The position numbers and the translations under genes are program-made. A stretch of 64,000 nucleotides of DNA from Prorocentrum cordatum (taxonomy: Eukaryota > Sar > Dinophyceae > Prorocentrales > Prorocentraceae): positions 852,849-916,848 of the forward strand of contig CAUYUJ010016059.1 in NCBI GenBank assembly GCA_963575745.1, read 5' to 3'. This document shows, piece by piece, positions 9,973 to 19,305 of this stretch. The notes beneath the pieces were generated by a model. It had not been told where the DNA came from. It made no database searches and saw nothing but the letters and a program-made list of their open reading frames with translations. Numbering within the stretch: the stretch's first letter is position 1; the number at the start of each line of letters is the position of its first letter.

Positions 9973-10935
9973 CTACATGCTCGCCAACGCCCCCCTGTGC
10001 TTGCTCGGGCATTCACGCTGAGTGTGGCCGCGACCGCCGCAGCCCCAGCAGAGTGGCCCGAGCTGCTGACCATGTGACTTGCTGCTGGTCTTGCTCTTGC
10101 CGTCGGACTTGGACTTGCCCTTGCTGTCGCCCTTGCTCTTGCCCTTGCCACTGGACTTGCTCTTGCCCTTGCCGTCGCCCTTGAACCTGCCCTTGCCGCC
10201 ACCCTTGGTGAACGCGCTCAGGTCCATGGGCACGGGCACCGGGGCGATGGCGCTCTGGGCACGGCGGATGTCGGTGACCTCGCGTCGGAAGTCCTGCCAC
10301 TCCACCAGCCTGGTCGCATTGCGCAAGAGGTGCTGGCGTAGAGGGCCTTCCTCGAACAGCGCCAGCCGGTCCTCGACATCGCCAGTGAACGAGAAGTTCA
10401 GGAGATTCAGCAGCTGCCCCGCGATGCGGGACCTCGCATTCGGTTCGTAGTATTCAACCAGCTTGCGCCAAGCCTGGAAGCCCTCATTCTCGCCAGCATT
10501 CACGATCGTCGTCAGGGGATGCTGCCGGCAGAGGAGGAGCAAGATGTAATACAGCTGCTGCGAGGCCTGCCTCATGTTCTCCTCGAGGAAGTCATCGTTC
10601 TGAACTGAGGCCTCGTCAGCGCTCTCTGCCAGTCGCATCCCTGCCAGCAAATCGGCGTTCACGACGCCGCAGTACGCCTTGAAGATCACCTTCCAATCGT
10701 TCCACTTGTGCTCTTCGCCCGTGAACACGTCTGGCTTGCCCAGCGTGCGGGTGTCCACGGGCGACTCGGCTCGAGGCTGTGGCACAGGCCCGTCCACCCG
10801 TGGTCTAGCCTCGGCCACGCGGCCGAGCCGCTCCACCTCGGCCGTGAGATCGTTCTCCCTCTGTTGGCGGTTCTGCAGCTCCTGGGCCAGCGCTATCATC
10901 TGCTGCTCTAGAGCCTGCACGCGCTCCTCCGCCAT
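9973..10935 (-). CDS. gag: Copia gag with CCHC zinc knuckle
   Basis: 320 residues. Residues 1-45 are Glu/Gln-rich and likely a coiled coil. GKPDVFTGEEHKWNDWKVIF near 66-85 is the conserved capsid block of dinoflagellate copia gag. RQHLLRNATRLVEWQDFRRE ends the capsid part. Residues about 243-287 are Lys/Ser/Gly-rich with K-G-K-S repeats, and CWGCGGRGHTQREC (296-309) is a perfect CX2CX4HX4C nucleic-acid-binding knuckle. Compared with relatives, about 20-30 residues seem to be missing between DVEDRLALFE and EGPLRQHLL, which probably damages the capsid. The start is the ATG at 10935, just after the stop of the leader ORF (TGAGATGG). Confidence 0.9.
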   Translation of the reverse strand: MAEERVQALEQQMIALAQELQNRQQRENDLTAEVERLGRVAEARPRVDGPVPQPRAESPVDTRTLGKPDVFTGEEHKWNDWKVIFKAYCGVVNADLLAGMRLAESADEASVQNDDFLEENMRQASQQLYYILLLLCRQHPLTTIVNAGENEGFQAWRKLVEYYEPNARSRIAGQLLNLLNFSFTGDVEDRLALFEEGPLRQHLLRNATRLVEWQDFRREVTDIRRAQSAIAPVPVPMDLSAFTKGGGKGRFKGDGKGKSKSSGKGKSKGDSKGKSKSDGKSKTSSKSHGQQLGPLCWGCGGRGHTQRECPSKHRGALASM

Positions 10936-10936
10936 C

Positions 10937-11287
10937 TCAGCGGCGGTTCGCGCGCAGCTTCGTGAAATCCTTCAGGTGCTGGCCCAGCGCTGCCCAGGTC
11001 CTCCTCAGCCTGAACAGCTTGCGTAGCTGCCTCGCCACTCTTCTCCAGCCTCGATGGACCTCGACGAGCTCCCACTCGTCGCCCTCGCTGGAGCTGGGCC
11101 CGGCAGGCCCTGCTGCGGCTCCCGCGCCGGCGGCCGGCCCCAGGCTGCTGGGGCTCCCCGCGCCGCTGGCGGGAGAGGGGGCCGCGGAGCCCGACCCTGT
11201 GGACTGGGAGGGTCGGGACCACGGCTCCGCTACCATGGCGAGATCTTGTCTTCGGATGCTTGCCTTGAGCCATACCAGCAATGGCAT
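10937..11287 (-). CDS. Leader ORF running from the 5' LTR to the gag start
   Basis: A 116-codon frame starts in the LTR (MPLLVWLKASIRR) and crosses the primer-binding site. It ends in a Trp/Arg-rich segment (EVHRGWRRVARQLRKLFRLR, then TWAALGQHLKDFTKLRANRR) whose TGA lies one base before the gag ATG. The acidic-then-basic C-terminus looks protein-like, yet no family is recognised. It may be an upstream ORF that controls gag translation, or simply an open leader in GC-rich DNA. No start context or conservation data can be judged from one copy. Confidence 0.35.
   Translation of the reverse strand: MPLLVWLKASIRRQDLAMVAEPWSRPSQSTGSGSAAPSPASGAGSPSSLGPAAGAGAAAGPAGPSSSEGDEWELVEVHRGWRRVARQLRKLFRLRRTWAALGQHLKDFTKLRANRR
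11223..11235 (-). promoter_or_regulatory. Primer-binding site, initiator-tRNA-Met-like
   Basis: Directly abutting the 5' LTR, the minus strand reads TGGTAGCGGAGCC. A TGG start at this position is diagnostic of complementarity to a tRNA CCA end. Eukaryotic initiator Met-tRNAs ending CUCUGCUACCA would pair with TGGTAGCAGAG, which differs at one base. Confidence 0.7.
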
Positions 11288-11330
11288 GATCTCTGTCAGT
11301 AAACCTGCTGGGGGTCTCTGGATTCCTGCA
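11236..11330 (-). repeat. 5' LTR of the copia element (95 bp)
   Basis: Direct repeat of 4965-5059, with three mismatches and TG...CA ends. It carries the ATG of the leader ORF. Confidence 0.9.
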
Positions 11331-11335
11331 AATAC
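11331..11335. repeat. Target-site duplication AATAC, right copy
   Basis: Identical to 4960-4964 and directly adjacent to the LTR end. Confidence 0.85.
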
Positions 11336-11653
11336 AGAATTACATCCTACGTACAAGCACGCATCTTCCCCTACCCAGGCGCACGCACAAAGTCCGCGTC
11401 CCTGCGCGTCCGTCTCGATGCTACCCTCGAAGCGGCCCGTGCCAATGATCTCCAGGACTCCCCGTCCCTCGAATTCGTCCCACTGTAGCTCGTAAGGTTC
11501 TGGAACTCCGCAAGGCGACTGTAGGGCGCGCTTCGCGAGCCCGCCAGCGTGCGCGTCGCACTCCCTGCATTGAATGGAACCCTCCCAGTCCGCCAGGCTG
11601 AAGAAAATGACGTCCTGCTCCAGATCAATACTGGCATCGATGACTCGGTCCAC
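11334..11653 (-). pseudogene. Protein-like reading frame interrupted by the copia insertion
   Basis: About 106 codons begin at a Met (11653) with an acidic, non-repetitive composition: LEQDVIFFSLADWEG, CRECDAHAGG, WDEFEGRGVLEIIGTGRFEG, CACAWVGEDACLYVGCN. The frame then runs without a stop into the LTR at the duplicated site. Removing the element in thought and rejoining at AATAC leaves the frame open for about 35 further codons on the other side (below 4960), reaching a stop near 4860. That extension is less protein-like and could be intronic. I do not recognise the family. It could be a host exon or an older retroelement. Confidence 0.4.
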
Positions 11654-12100
11654 GCCTTCGAACCCGCTGGGGGCCAGAGAAGCGCACGTGGCCCGGATGC
11701 CCGCTGCAGCCCTCTAGTCCACCGTGGGCGCCTGTAGGGAAGAACGCCTCGCCGCTCCTCATCTTGGCGGCTTCGCCAATTGCCCCCCCCCCCCCGAACT
11801 CTCGCGCGCATCCGTGGATCATGGGCAACGCTGCGCTTCTCCGCGTGGCCATCGTCACGAACGCTTCCTGGCGAGACTCTCACGAATGTCCCCTGGCCGC
11901 GTTGCACGACCAAACCCAGCGTGTCTACGAGTGCGCCGACCCTGCGTCGGTGTGTGAAAGAGGCTTTTCGCTCTGCCCCCTCTGAGGCTTTCCTGTCTGC
12001 CCCCTCTTCGTCGTCGTCGTCGCTCACTCCCCTTTCCCAGGCCTCCCCCTTAAGTGGCGAAGCGAAAAGAAATTGAACGATGTCCTACTCACGAAAGTGA
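11654..12100. other. Stretch upstream of the interrupted frame
   Basis: A C run lies at about 11786-11797 and a short TCG tract at about 12009-12022. A minus-strand frame starting at 12027 (MSDDDDEEGADRK) has biased composition and no recognised domain; it might be an upstream exon of the interrupted gene. Confidence 0.35.
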
Positions 12101-12129
12101 GCCACATCATCACTGAGTCGAAAAGAAAA

Positions 12130-12320
12130 CCCTCCCCTTTCATCCTTTCCCAGGGGGGGGGGGTCCCGGGGGGGGGGCCCGGGGATGTCCCGGGGTGGTC
12201 CCGGGTCAGATACGACGCCCCCCCCCCCGGAATCCCGCGGCCCAACAAAGTCCCAGGACGAGCCAAACATGTCCCAAGATACCCTCACGAGACCACGTCC
12301 TTTCTCCGTCAACACCTGCG
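12130..12320 (+). repeat. Partial family A copy (5' part only)
   Basis: Resembles the left part of the copy at 19440: G-run, CCCGGG, GGTCAGATACGAC, a C run, then GGAATCCCGCGGCCCAACAA and GAGCCAAACATGTCCCAAGA. It stops before the T-rich core, so it is truncated. Confidence 0.55.
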
Positions 12321-14550
12321 GGCACCACTACCACCCCCGCGTCTGCCCCCCCTCACAGCTACCCCCCCTCCATTCCCCCCCCTCTCCCCTGAACCTTTAC
12401 CTCCGCCTCCTCCTCCCCGTCCTCTTCACCCTTCCTCGTGCGGCCCCTCCCCCTGCTCGTCCGACTTCTCCTCCTTCTACCTCGTCTTGGTCAGCGTCCG
12501 CATCTTCAGGGTCGGCGACGCCAGCCGTAAAGCCTTCGCAATGCGATCTTTTCTCCGATTGAAGGCGCGGCGACAATCCACGACGGTGTTGCCAAGGACC
12601 AAGGATCCTTTTCCTTGATATGAGATGGTTGGTGGAGGACGATTGACACCCTATGGAAGATCAACTTTGGCCTGCCAGAAAATAGCGCGTTGGTTTCTTT
12701 TTGTGTTGCCCGCATCCAGCGCTCCACAATCATACCTGCAGGTCTGCCGCAAAGACCCGCCGTGCGTCATGCATCGCCACCCTTTGCAGAACGAGCAAGG
12801 CGCGCAATTGTAGCATTGATCGGCCAAAATGTTCAGCCGCAAGGCATGAATGGTTGGATGTGCGTATAGCGCCTCCACGGACGCTGCGTGGCTGTCGAGC
12901 TTTGCTTCCGAATATGTTTGTTGCCGCGGCATCAATTGATTTCAAATGTACTGCACACAATGTCAATTAAACTGGTCGCCATCTGACGGGGCGATCGTGA
13001 CCGCTTCGCTGTCATGGGCACGGTGGTGCTAGCGGGCGCGCTGCCATGGACAACGAAGGGATCTGGCGCGCCGTCCTCCGCAGTCAAAGCGTGGCCAAGA
13101 CAACGCAAGACTCGACGCCCAATCGCCCGATGCATGTAGCGCGATTGTGGTGAATATGCGGCATTATTGCTAACAGTGAACGCGTGGAGGTTGCACGGAA
13201 TATGTTGCTACACGATGCGCATTTCATCGTGGACATCCCTCGGCTCCAACTCCCGAAAGCTCCAGCCAGCACGTGCAATCACCCTGCCAATGCTGAAATG
13301 TGGTTCTCTTCTTTCAATTGCGATGTTTGTTTGGTCGCCGTCGTTGTGTACAATGGGCGAAGTCGTGGTGCTGCTGCCGAAGACGGACACCATCTGGCAA
13401 TCCACGCTTCCCATGGGCAGAGCTTGGGAAAGCTTGGTTGGCGCCCTGGACGGACGGACGGTTTTCATGGCACTTTCTGGCCGCAGGACGTTGGCTGTTT
13501 GTACAATGTTTTCGGGCAGCGCTGCCAGGGGAAGCGGTCGGGACACTCATAAATCTTGCGCAGCTTGGTCTGGAAAGAGCGGGCGAGGCTGCGGCAATTG
13601 AGACCGTCGCGAAGCACATGTACATAATCCTCCGTTCAACGGGCGTCACCGCCCTCATCGCCCAACGCATCCAGCGCCCCACGGCGTCCCCCAACAAACA
13701 AAACAAGACAACGGCCAAGGAAGTGACGCAACGGGGGCCGCTCAAATGTGGACGCCCGCGTTCATTATGGCAGAAATGACGCCCACGATGTGATGGGGCG
13801 CCGTTTAAAACAACCCCTGGGCACGCACACGCACACACAACACCAACAACAACGGCAACAACAATAAGCATGTCTTCATCAGGCGCCATACTTCCACATG
13901 TCACACGCATCCCTCTGGGTACCACGCCGCCGCATGGGGGAGAACGTGGGTCCGATATTCCCTCGCGCAGATCTCCCGCCCTAGAAAATATTGCCGCCAC
14001 CTCTTCCGAAAAACTTCGGCGCCCACTGCCCGGACAGCACATCGCCATCGCAATCGCCTTGCGCACGCCCCGCATCTCGGAAGAGGAGGAAGAGGACGAG
14101 GAGGGGAAGGAAGATGAGGGAGGGGAAAAAGAACAGGAGGGGAAGGATGGAGGAGGAGGGGGGGGAGGAAAAAGGAGTATGTGTAGTAGCAGTACCTCCG
14201 GGGACGAGGTGGTTCTTACTCCTCGTTCCAGCTTACGCCGCCACCCTGCGGTTTCGGCGCTTGACCCTGGAAGTTCACGCCTCCAGGCGCTGCCGCTCCC
14301 ATGCTCGCATCCTCCACCTGTCCCTCCACACCCTCTCAAGAACCCATGAAATCAATCCTTCAACCCTCGATCCTTGGAGCCCCTGAAAGTCATCCGTCCT
14401 CATTCTTCTTATCCTCCTCCACACTATCTACGCTCACCACACACGCTGATTATTTAATAATTGAAATTCAAAAATGACCCTTGGAACCCTTCCATAGACG
14501 ACGCCGAACGGAGGACCCCAGTCTCGAGTAAATTGTGAGGAAGTATCAAG
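12321..14550. other. Gene-free stretch with pyrimidine- and purine-rich tracts
   Basis: A C/T-rich tract at 12340-12480, a purine (GAGGA) tract at 14080-14180 and otherwise mixed sequence. Long frames on both strands are low-complexity (Pro-rich, Glu/Gly-rich or Ser-rich) and lack domains. Confidence 0.45.
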
Positions 14551-14554
14551 CGGG

Positions 14555-15175
14555 AGCGACGAAGGAGGACGGAAAGGGGAAGGGAGGAGGGAGGAAGGAA
14601 GCAGGAGGAGGGAGGAGACAAGGGGGACGAATAGGGAAATGAGGATGGAGGAGGGAGGGAAGAGGGACACGAGAAAGACGAGGGAGGAGGGAGAACAGGA
14701 TGGGGTGGAGGGAGGAAGAGGGAGGAAGAGAGAAAGGGGGAAGGAGGAAGGAGGACGAGGAGGAGGAGGAGAGGGGAGGAGGAGGGGGAGGCGGAGGAGG
14801 AGGAGGAGGAGGAGTGGGAGGAGAAGGAGGAGGAGAGGACGAGGCCGAGGAGGAGAAAGAGGAGGAGACAGAGGAGGAGGAGGAGCAGGAGGTGGATGAG
14901 GAGGAGGATGAGGAGGAACGTGTGGAGGAGAGGGAAGAAAAGGGGCGAGGGATGAGGAGGGAGGGAAGAGGGGCGGAGGATGGAGGAGGGAGAAGAGGAG
15001 GGGGTGGAGGAAGGAAAATGGAGGAAGAGGAGGGGGGAGGAGGGAGGAGGAGGAGGAGGAGGAGGAGGAGCACGAGGAGGAGGAGCACGAGGAGGAGGAG
15101 GAGGAGGAGGTGGAGGACGAGGAGAAGGAGAAGGAGGAGGAGGAGGAGGAGGATGACGAGGAGGAGGAAAGGGCG
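14555..15175 (+). repeat. GGA/GAG polypurine tract, about 620 bp
   Basis: Nearly uninterrupted purines on the plus strand with GGA as the dominant unit. The reverse strand therefore reads as long Ser/Pro/Leu frames in all phases. Such mirror-symmetric purine tracts can form triplex (H-) DNA. Confidence 0.85.
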
Positions 15176-15485
15176 CCAGACCAGCGCAAAACGGGAGGAA
15201 GTCTCGGGCGGAAGCGCTGGTTTTGTCGGGACGGGGTCTGTCGGCGGCGAGCACGAGCACCGCCTTGAGTAAAAAAGGGAGGGCGTCTCGAGCGGGAGCG
15301 TTGTTCTTGCTGGGGGGCGGCGCCGATGAGAGAATGAGTAGCGCGCCTGTCCAAGGTAAAACGGGAGGACGTCTCGACTGGGAGCGCTGGTTTTGTTGAG
15401 ACGGCTGCTTTCGGCGGCGAACAAGAGCACCGACCCTGAGTAAAAAAGGAGCAAGTCTCGAACAGGAGCGTTGTTGTTGTTGAAC
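15176..15485 (+). repeat. Tandem array of about 80-bp units in a higher-order dimer
   Basis: Units carry AAACGGGAGGA, GTCTCG, GGAAGCGCTGGTTTTGT, GTCGGCGGCGA, GAGCACCG and TTGAGTAAAAAAGG in a fixed order. Two rounds of about 165 bp are visible, each made of two related halves. Confidence 0.7.
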
Positions 15486-15639
15486 ATTATTACTTCTAAA
15501 GAATAATTATTGTTGGGACCCCTGGTGCACGGCCCCCTCGCCGCGCCTAGGCCGCAGCCATGTTTTCATCATTTTCGTGAGGAAGCCTCCGGCAAAACGG
15601 GTTGGTCCGGATCCGGTTGTTTTGTTACGGGCGGTTTTC

Positions 15640-16070
15640 CCTTGCAAAAAATAAGGCAAAGTGGACATTTCTTGTTCTAACATAACCAAACTTCAAGAAT
15701 CCCTTGCAACAAATAAGGTAAAGTGGACATTCGCGCGCGCAAGACGAAATCCTTCCAAAACCTTAGTGTTCGTAGCGATTTTAACATAAAAACATCAAAC
15801 AACCAATGTTTTTTTTGTTTTTCAAACAAAAACGTCAAAATTTCATCCCACGCGCTCTTGCGGATTTGTAGGAAACCCAACACTTTTTAAACATTTCTGT
15901 CAAACGGGCTTTCGCGAGCAACTTTGTCACGTGCTTCGAACTTCTCCAACAACGGTTGCGCACCTGCCAGGGCCATCATCCCTGTCAAATAATACCATGC
16001 GGGACACATTCGTTTTTTCTTCGCGCGCGCACGCCGAAATCTTCAAAAACCACAGGTGTCCAGTGTTGGA
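15640..16070 (+). repeat. Module E (CGCGCGCG with GAAATCCTTC), locus 1
   Basis: Repeated blocks contain ACAAATAAGG, AAAGTGGACATT, CGCGCGCGCAAGACGAAATC, CTTCCAAAACC and GTTCGTAGCGATTTTAACAT. A second locus of the same module is at 59160-59745. Confidence 0.6.
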
Positions 16071-16529
16071 ACAGGGGGAAAAGTCGTATACTAAGCTAGC
16101 GTCCAGAAAATGTTACCACAACAAGTCACTGTACCCATGCGCCAGTGTAGTAGCCACGGTCGTCCGCAGGCCACGAAGTGAAGTGTCCGAACGTCATAGG
16201 GCGGGAAGCTGGGTGTGGGTGGTGGCGAAGAGTCGTTTGGAAATGTGGTAGAGCTTGAACCGGCCCCCCCACAAAGTGGGGGTATTGGCGGGCGTCGTAT
16301 GAAAACCCTGGCACTGGTGAGAACGGAGTGTCCCCACGTGCTAGTAATTGTTGTTGTTGTTATTGCTGTTGGGAGGACGGCTCTGGCGGTCCCCAAAGCC
16401 GCTTGAGAGTGAGCCTCAGTCTCAATGAAAGTGCAGCGGGCGCCTCGGCGAGAGCGCCAGGGCGCCTTTTAAGGGGTCCAACAATAATAGGTTTTCAATT
16501 ATTCACACTCAACAGCAACATTAGCATTA

Positions 16530-16534
16530 ACATT

Positions 16535-16598
<64 letters not shown>

Positions 16599-16690
16599 GC
16601 AACCGTCACAATTACAAAAACAATAACAACAGCAGCAACAAAAGCAACACCACCAACAAAAACAACAGCAACAACAACAACAACAAGGTT
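16530..16690 (+). repeat. CAA microsatellite
   Basis: A CAA-rich tract of about 150 bp (Asn/Gln/Thr frames). A shorter CAA tract lies at 18247-18278 on the other side of the satellite block. Confidence 0.9.
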
Positions 16691-16909
16691 GACACTTGAC
16701 CTTGCCCCCCGTTCACCAGGGGGCTTGGTCAACGCTTGTCCTTAAGGGACAACCCTTGACCTAGCCCCCAGGGGTCAGCCCCCCCCCCCCCAAACCAGCA
16801 ACCAGCAACCTGGGGCTCCATTCTTCGCTCCGCTGGTGACTTTGCTCGCTTACGGGTGTGAAAACCTCCTTCATGCCATGTTGCCATGTCTGCACCAGCG
16901 AAGCTCCAG

Positions 16910-17300
16910 AATCTATGGGTTCCTATAGGATCCTATGGGGGTCCTATATGGATTGTATAGGAATCCCACGCGATCCTATAGGATCCTACAGGAATCCCAT
17001 TGGGATCTTATAGGGGTTATATAAGACTCCCATGCGATCCTGTGGGATCCTGTATCATTCCTATACGACCCTATAGGATCATATAACCTTCCTCTCCGAT
17101 CCTATAGGAATCGTATCGGAATCCTGTACGATCCTACAAGAAATCGCATCGGAATCCAATACGACCCGATCGGAATCCTATAGGATCCTATAGGATTCCT
17201 ATACGATCCTATAGGGGTCGTAGAAGATTCCTATACGGTCCTTTCTGAATCCTATAGGGTCCAATATGGATCCAATGGGAATCGCATAGAAATCATATTG
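16910..17300. repeat. Palindromic 10-11 bp minisatellite (GATCCTATAGG)
   Basis: About 380 bp of degenerate units such as GATCCTATAGG, AATCCTATAC, GATCCTGTGGG and AATCGTATCGG. The core TCCTATAGGA is its own reverse complement. Unit length alternates between 10 and 11. Confidence 0.85.
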
Positions 17301-17319
17301 GAATCCAATCGCATCGAGA

Positions 17320-18192
17320 GAGGTATGCCGAAATGCAACTTCGGTGGAGCTCCCTGTGGGGCCAGGCCAACGTTCCTCTAGAGGGGTGTGCCAAAATGAG
17401 GCTTCGGAAGAGCTCCCTGTGAGGCCAAAGATGCGATCCTCGAGAAGAGGTTTGCCGAAAAAAAAAGCTTCGGTGGAGCTCCGGGTGCGCCCATGGCCAC
17501 GATCCTCGAGAGGGGTCTGCCGAAATGAAGCTTTGGAATAGCTCCCTGTGGGGCCAGGGCCCCGATCCTCGAGAGGGGTGTGCCGACATGAAGCTTCGGT
17601 GAAGCTCCCTGTGGGGCCAGGGCCACGATCCTCGAGAAAGGTCCGCCGAAATGAAACTTCGGTGGGGCCTATGTGGGGCCAGCGGCCAGCGCCACGATCC
17701 TCGAGAGGGGTGTGCCGAAATGAACTTTTGGAATAGCTCCCTGTGGGGCCAAGGGCCACGATCCTTGAGAGGGGTCTGCCGGAATGAAGCTTCGGAGAAG
17801 CTCCCCGTGGGGCAAAGGGCCACGATCCTCGAGAGGGGTGTGCCGAAATGAAGCCCGATCCTCGAGAGGGGTGTGCCGAAATGAAGCTTCGGAGAAGCTC
17901 CCCGTGGGGCCAAGGCCACGATCCTTGAGAGGGGTGTGCCGAAATGAAGTTTCGGTGGAGCTCCACGTGGGGCCAGGGCCACGATCCTCGAGATGGGTGT
18001 GCCGAAATGAAGCTTCGGTGGGGCTCCCTGTGGAACCAGAGCCACGATCCTCGAGAGGCTGGGCCCAAATGAAGCTTCGGTAGAGCTCCCTGTGCGGCCA
18101 GGGACACGTTCCTCGAGAGGGGTGTGCCGACATGAAGCTTCGGTGCGGCTGCCTGTGGGGCCAGGGCCACGATCCTCGAGAGGGGTGTGCCG
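17320..18192 (+). repeat. Satellite S1, 63-bp unit, about 13 copies
   Basis: The unit contains GAAGCTTCGGTGGAGCTCCC, TGTGGGGCCAGGGCCAC, GATCCTCGAGAGGGGTGTGC and CGAAAT. GATCCTCGAG recurs at 17501, 17564 and 17627 (63 bp apart); some units are shortened, for example around 17845. Open frames through the array on both strands follow from the 63-bp (3n) period and are not genes. It is homologous to the inverted 90-bp array at 44010-45347. Confidence 0.9.
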
Positions 18193-18639
18193 GTTGCTGG
18201 TTGCAGGTTGCTAGGGAGAGGGGTCCCGGGCGACCAGATCAAGTGGCAACAACAACAACAACAACAACAACAACAACCAACACCTCTCGCATCCTAACAT
18301 CGCTACGATTTCGGATCCAACTTTCTCCGCGTCCCGCACCTTCTGCCTAACAGTTATGCGATCGGAGTTCTCCACATGAGGGTAGTAAGGGCTTCGCGAG
18401 CTCAACGGGCGTAGCAGTAGCAATATGAACGAGAACGGGAGGCGCATTCATGACATTGATATGCACGCATCGAAAGGCAGAAGAAGGCAAGGAGGGGAAG
18501 CAGCCAGGAGGAAGATGACGGATGTCAAGGACCTGTAGCGTGCCCAGAAAGGGTCTCAAGACGAGCGCTAGAGCGTTCAAGAGTGCCCCAAGAGCGTCCT
18601 AGGAAGTCCTCAATACATCAGAAGGCTTCAGGCTTCGAG

Positions 18640-19235
18640 GGGGGGGCGGGATTGCATACCCCCCTCGTCCTGGTTCCATGTTCTCTCGAATGGCTTCAAG
18701 AGGCCACCCGGTCCCCCAGAGCTCCCCTGAGGCCTCCCTGGAATAAAACCTGTCGTGATGGTGAGGCTGGTGGGGGCTGGAGAGCAGGACCCACGGCTTC
18801 TGATAAATGGCACGGGATTCGCACAGCCTTTTCGCAGTCCGACAAGGGCCCCCTGGAGGTAGAATGTGTGCGTCTGGTGAGGCTGGTGGAGGGGAAGGGC
18901 ACGATCCCTGAGAAATAACACGGGTTTCGCACAGCCCGCGCAGTCCGACACGGCCTCCCTGGACGTAGAGGCTGTGCGACTGGTGAGGCTGGTGGAGGGG
19001 GAGGGCACGATCCCTCAGAAATAACACGGGCTTCGCACAGCCCGCGCAGTCCGACACGGCCTCCCTGGACGTAGAGGCTCTGCTGCTGGCGAGGCTGGTG
19101 GAGGGGGAGGGTACGATCACTGATGAACAAACACGTGCTTCGTATAGCCTGTGCACTCCGACACGGCCTCCGTGGACCTAGAGGCTACGCTACGAGGGAG
19201 GCTAGAGGGCACGACTCCTGATAAATCCGCCGGCG
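18640..19235 (+). repeat. Satellite S2, about 106-bp unit, main array
   Basis: Units carry GGTGAGGCTGGTGGAGG, GGGCACGATCCCTGA, ACACGGGTTTCGCACAGCCC, GCAGTCCGACACGGCCTCCC and GGACGTAGAGGCT. They start at 18760, 18876, 18982, 19088 and about 19194, giving periods of 116, 106, 106 and 106. The central copies are the most alike. Confidence 0.85.
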
Positions 19236-19269
19236 CTGCTGGCGTGTGTGAGACGCTGTTCCGTTTGCT

Positions 19270-19305
19270 CATTTCTCGTCGTCGTCGTCGTCGTCGTCGT
19301 CGCTG
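19270..19305 (+). repeat. CGT trinucleotide microsatellite
   Basis: A TCG/CGT run at the junction between satellite S2 and family A copy 4. A second short run (CGTCGTCATCGTCGTCGT) lies at about 20110-20130, on the other side of copy 4. Confidence 0.8.

Larger units (their letters stand above)
4965..11330 (-). mobile_element. Ty1/copia LTR retrotransposon, near complete, 6366 bp
   Basis: This is a minus-strand element bounded by 95-bp direct LTRs (4965-5059 and 11236-11330; three mismatches, about 97% identical) that start TG and end CA. AATAC is duplicated on both sides. In element order it contains a primer-binding site, a leader ORF, gag with CCHC knuckle, aspartic protease, integrase (HHCC then DDE), reverse transcriptase and RNase H, and a polypurine tract. 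Integrase ahead of RT assigns it to Ty1/copia. Coding is broken by one in-frame TAG between gag and protease, one frameshift inside integrase near 8875, and a likely gag deletion. The high LTR identity implies a fairly recent insertion. It lies inside an older reading frame (11334-11653). Confidence 0.93.

Noticed and set aside
11255-11290. Relic of the dinoflagellate spliced leader in the LTR (TGGCTCAAG on the minus strand)
   Set aside because: Only nine bases match the end of the 22-nt leader, and the bases before it (GGTA instead of ATTT) do not fit. Probably chance.
14434-15487. Several Ser/Pro-rich minus-strand frames of about 300 codons
   Set aside because: Products of the GGA polypurine tract, with no domains.
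17320-18192. CRISPR-like appearance of regularly spaced repeats
   Set aside because: Units are contiguous without unique spacers, the setting is eukaryotic and there are no cas genes.
17199-18242. 347-codon minus-strand frame with repeated LEDRG motif
   Set aside because: Translation of the 63-bp satellite; no family resemblance and the frame continues into unrelated minisatellite.
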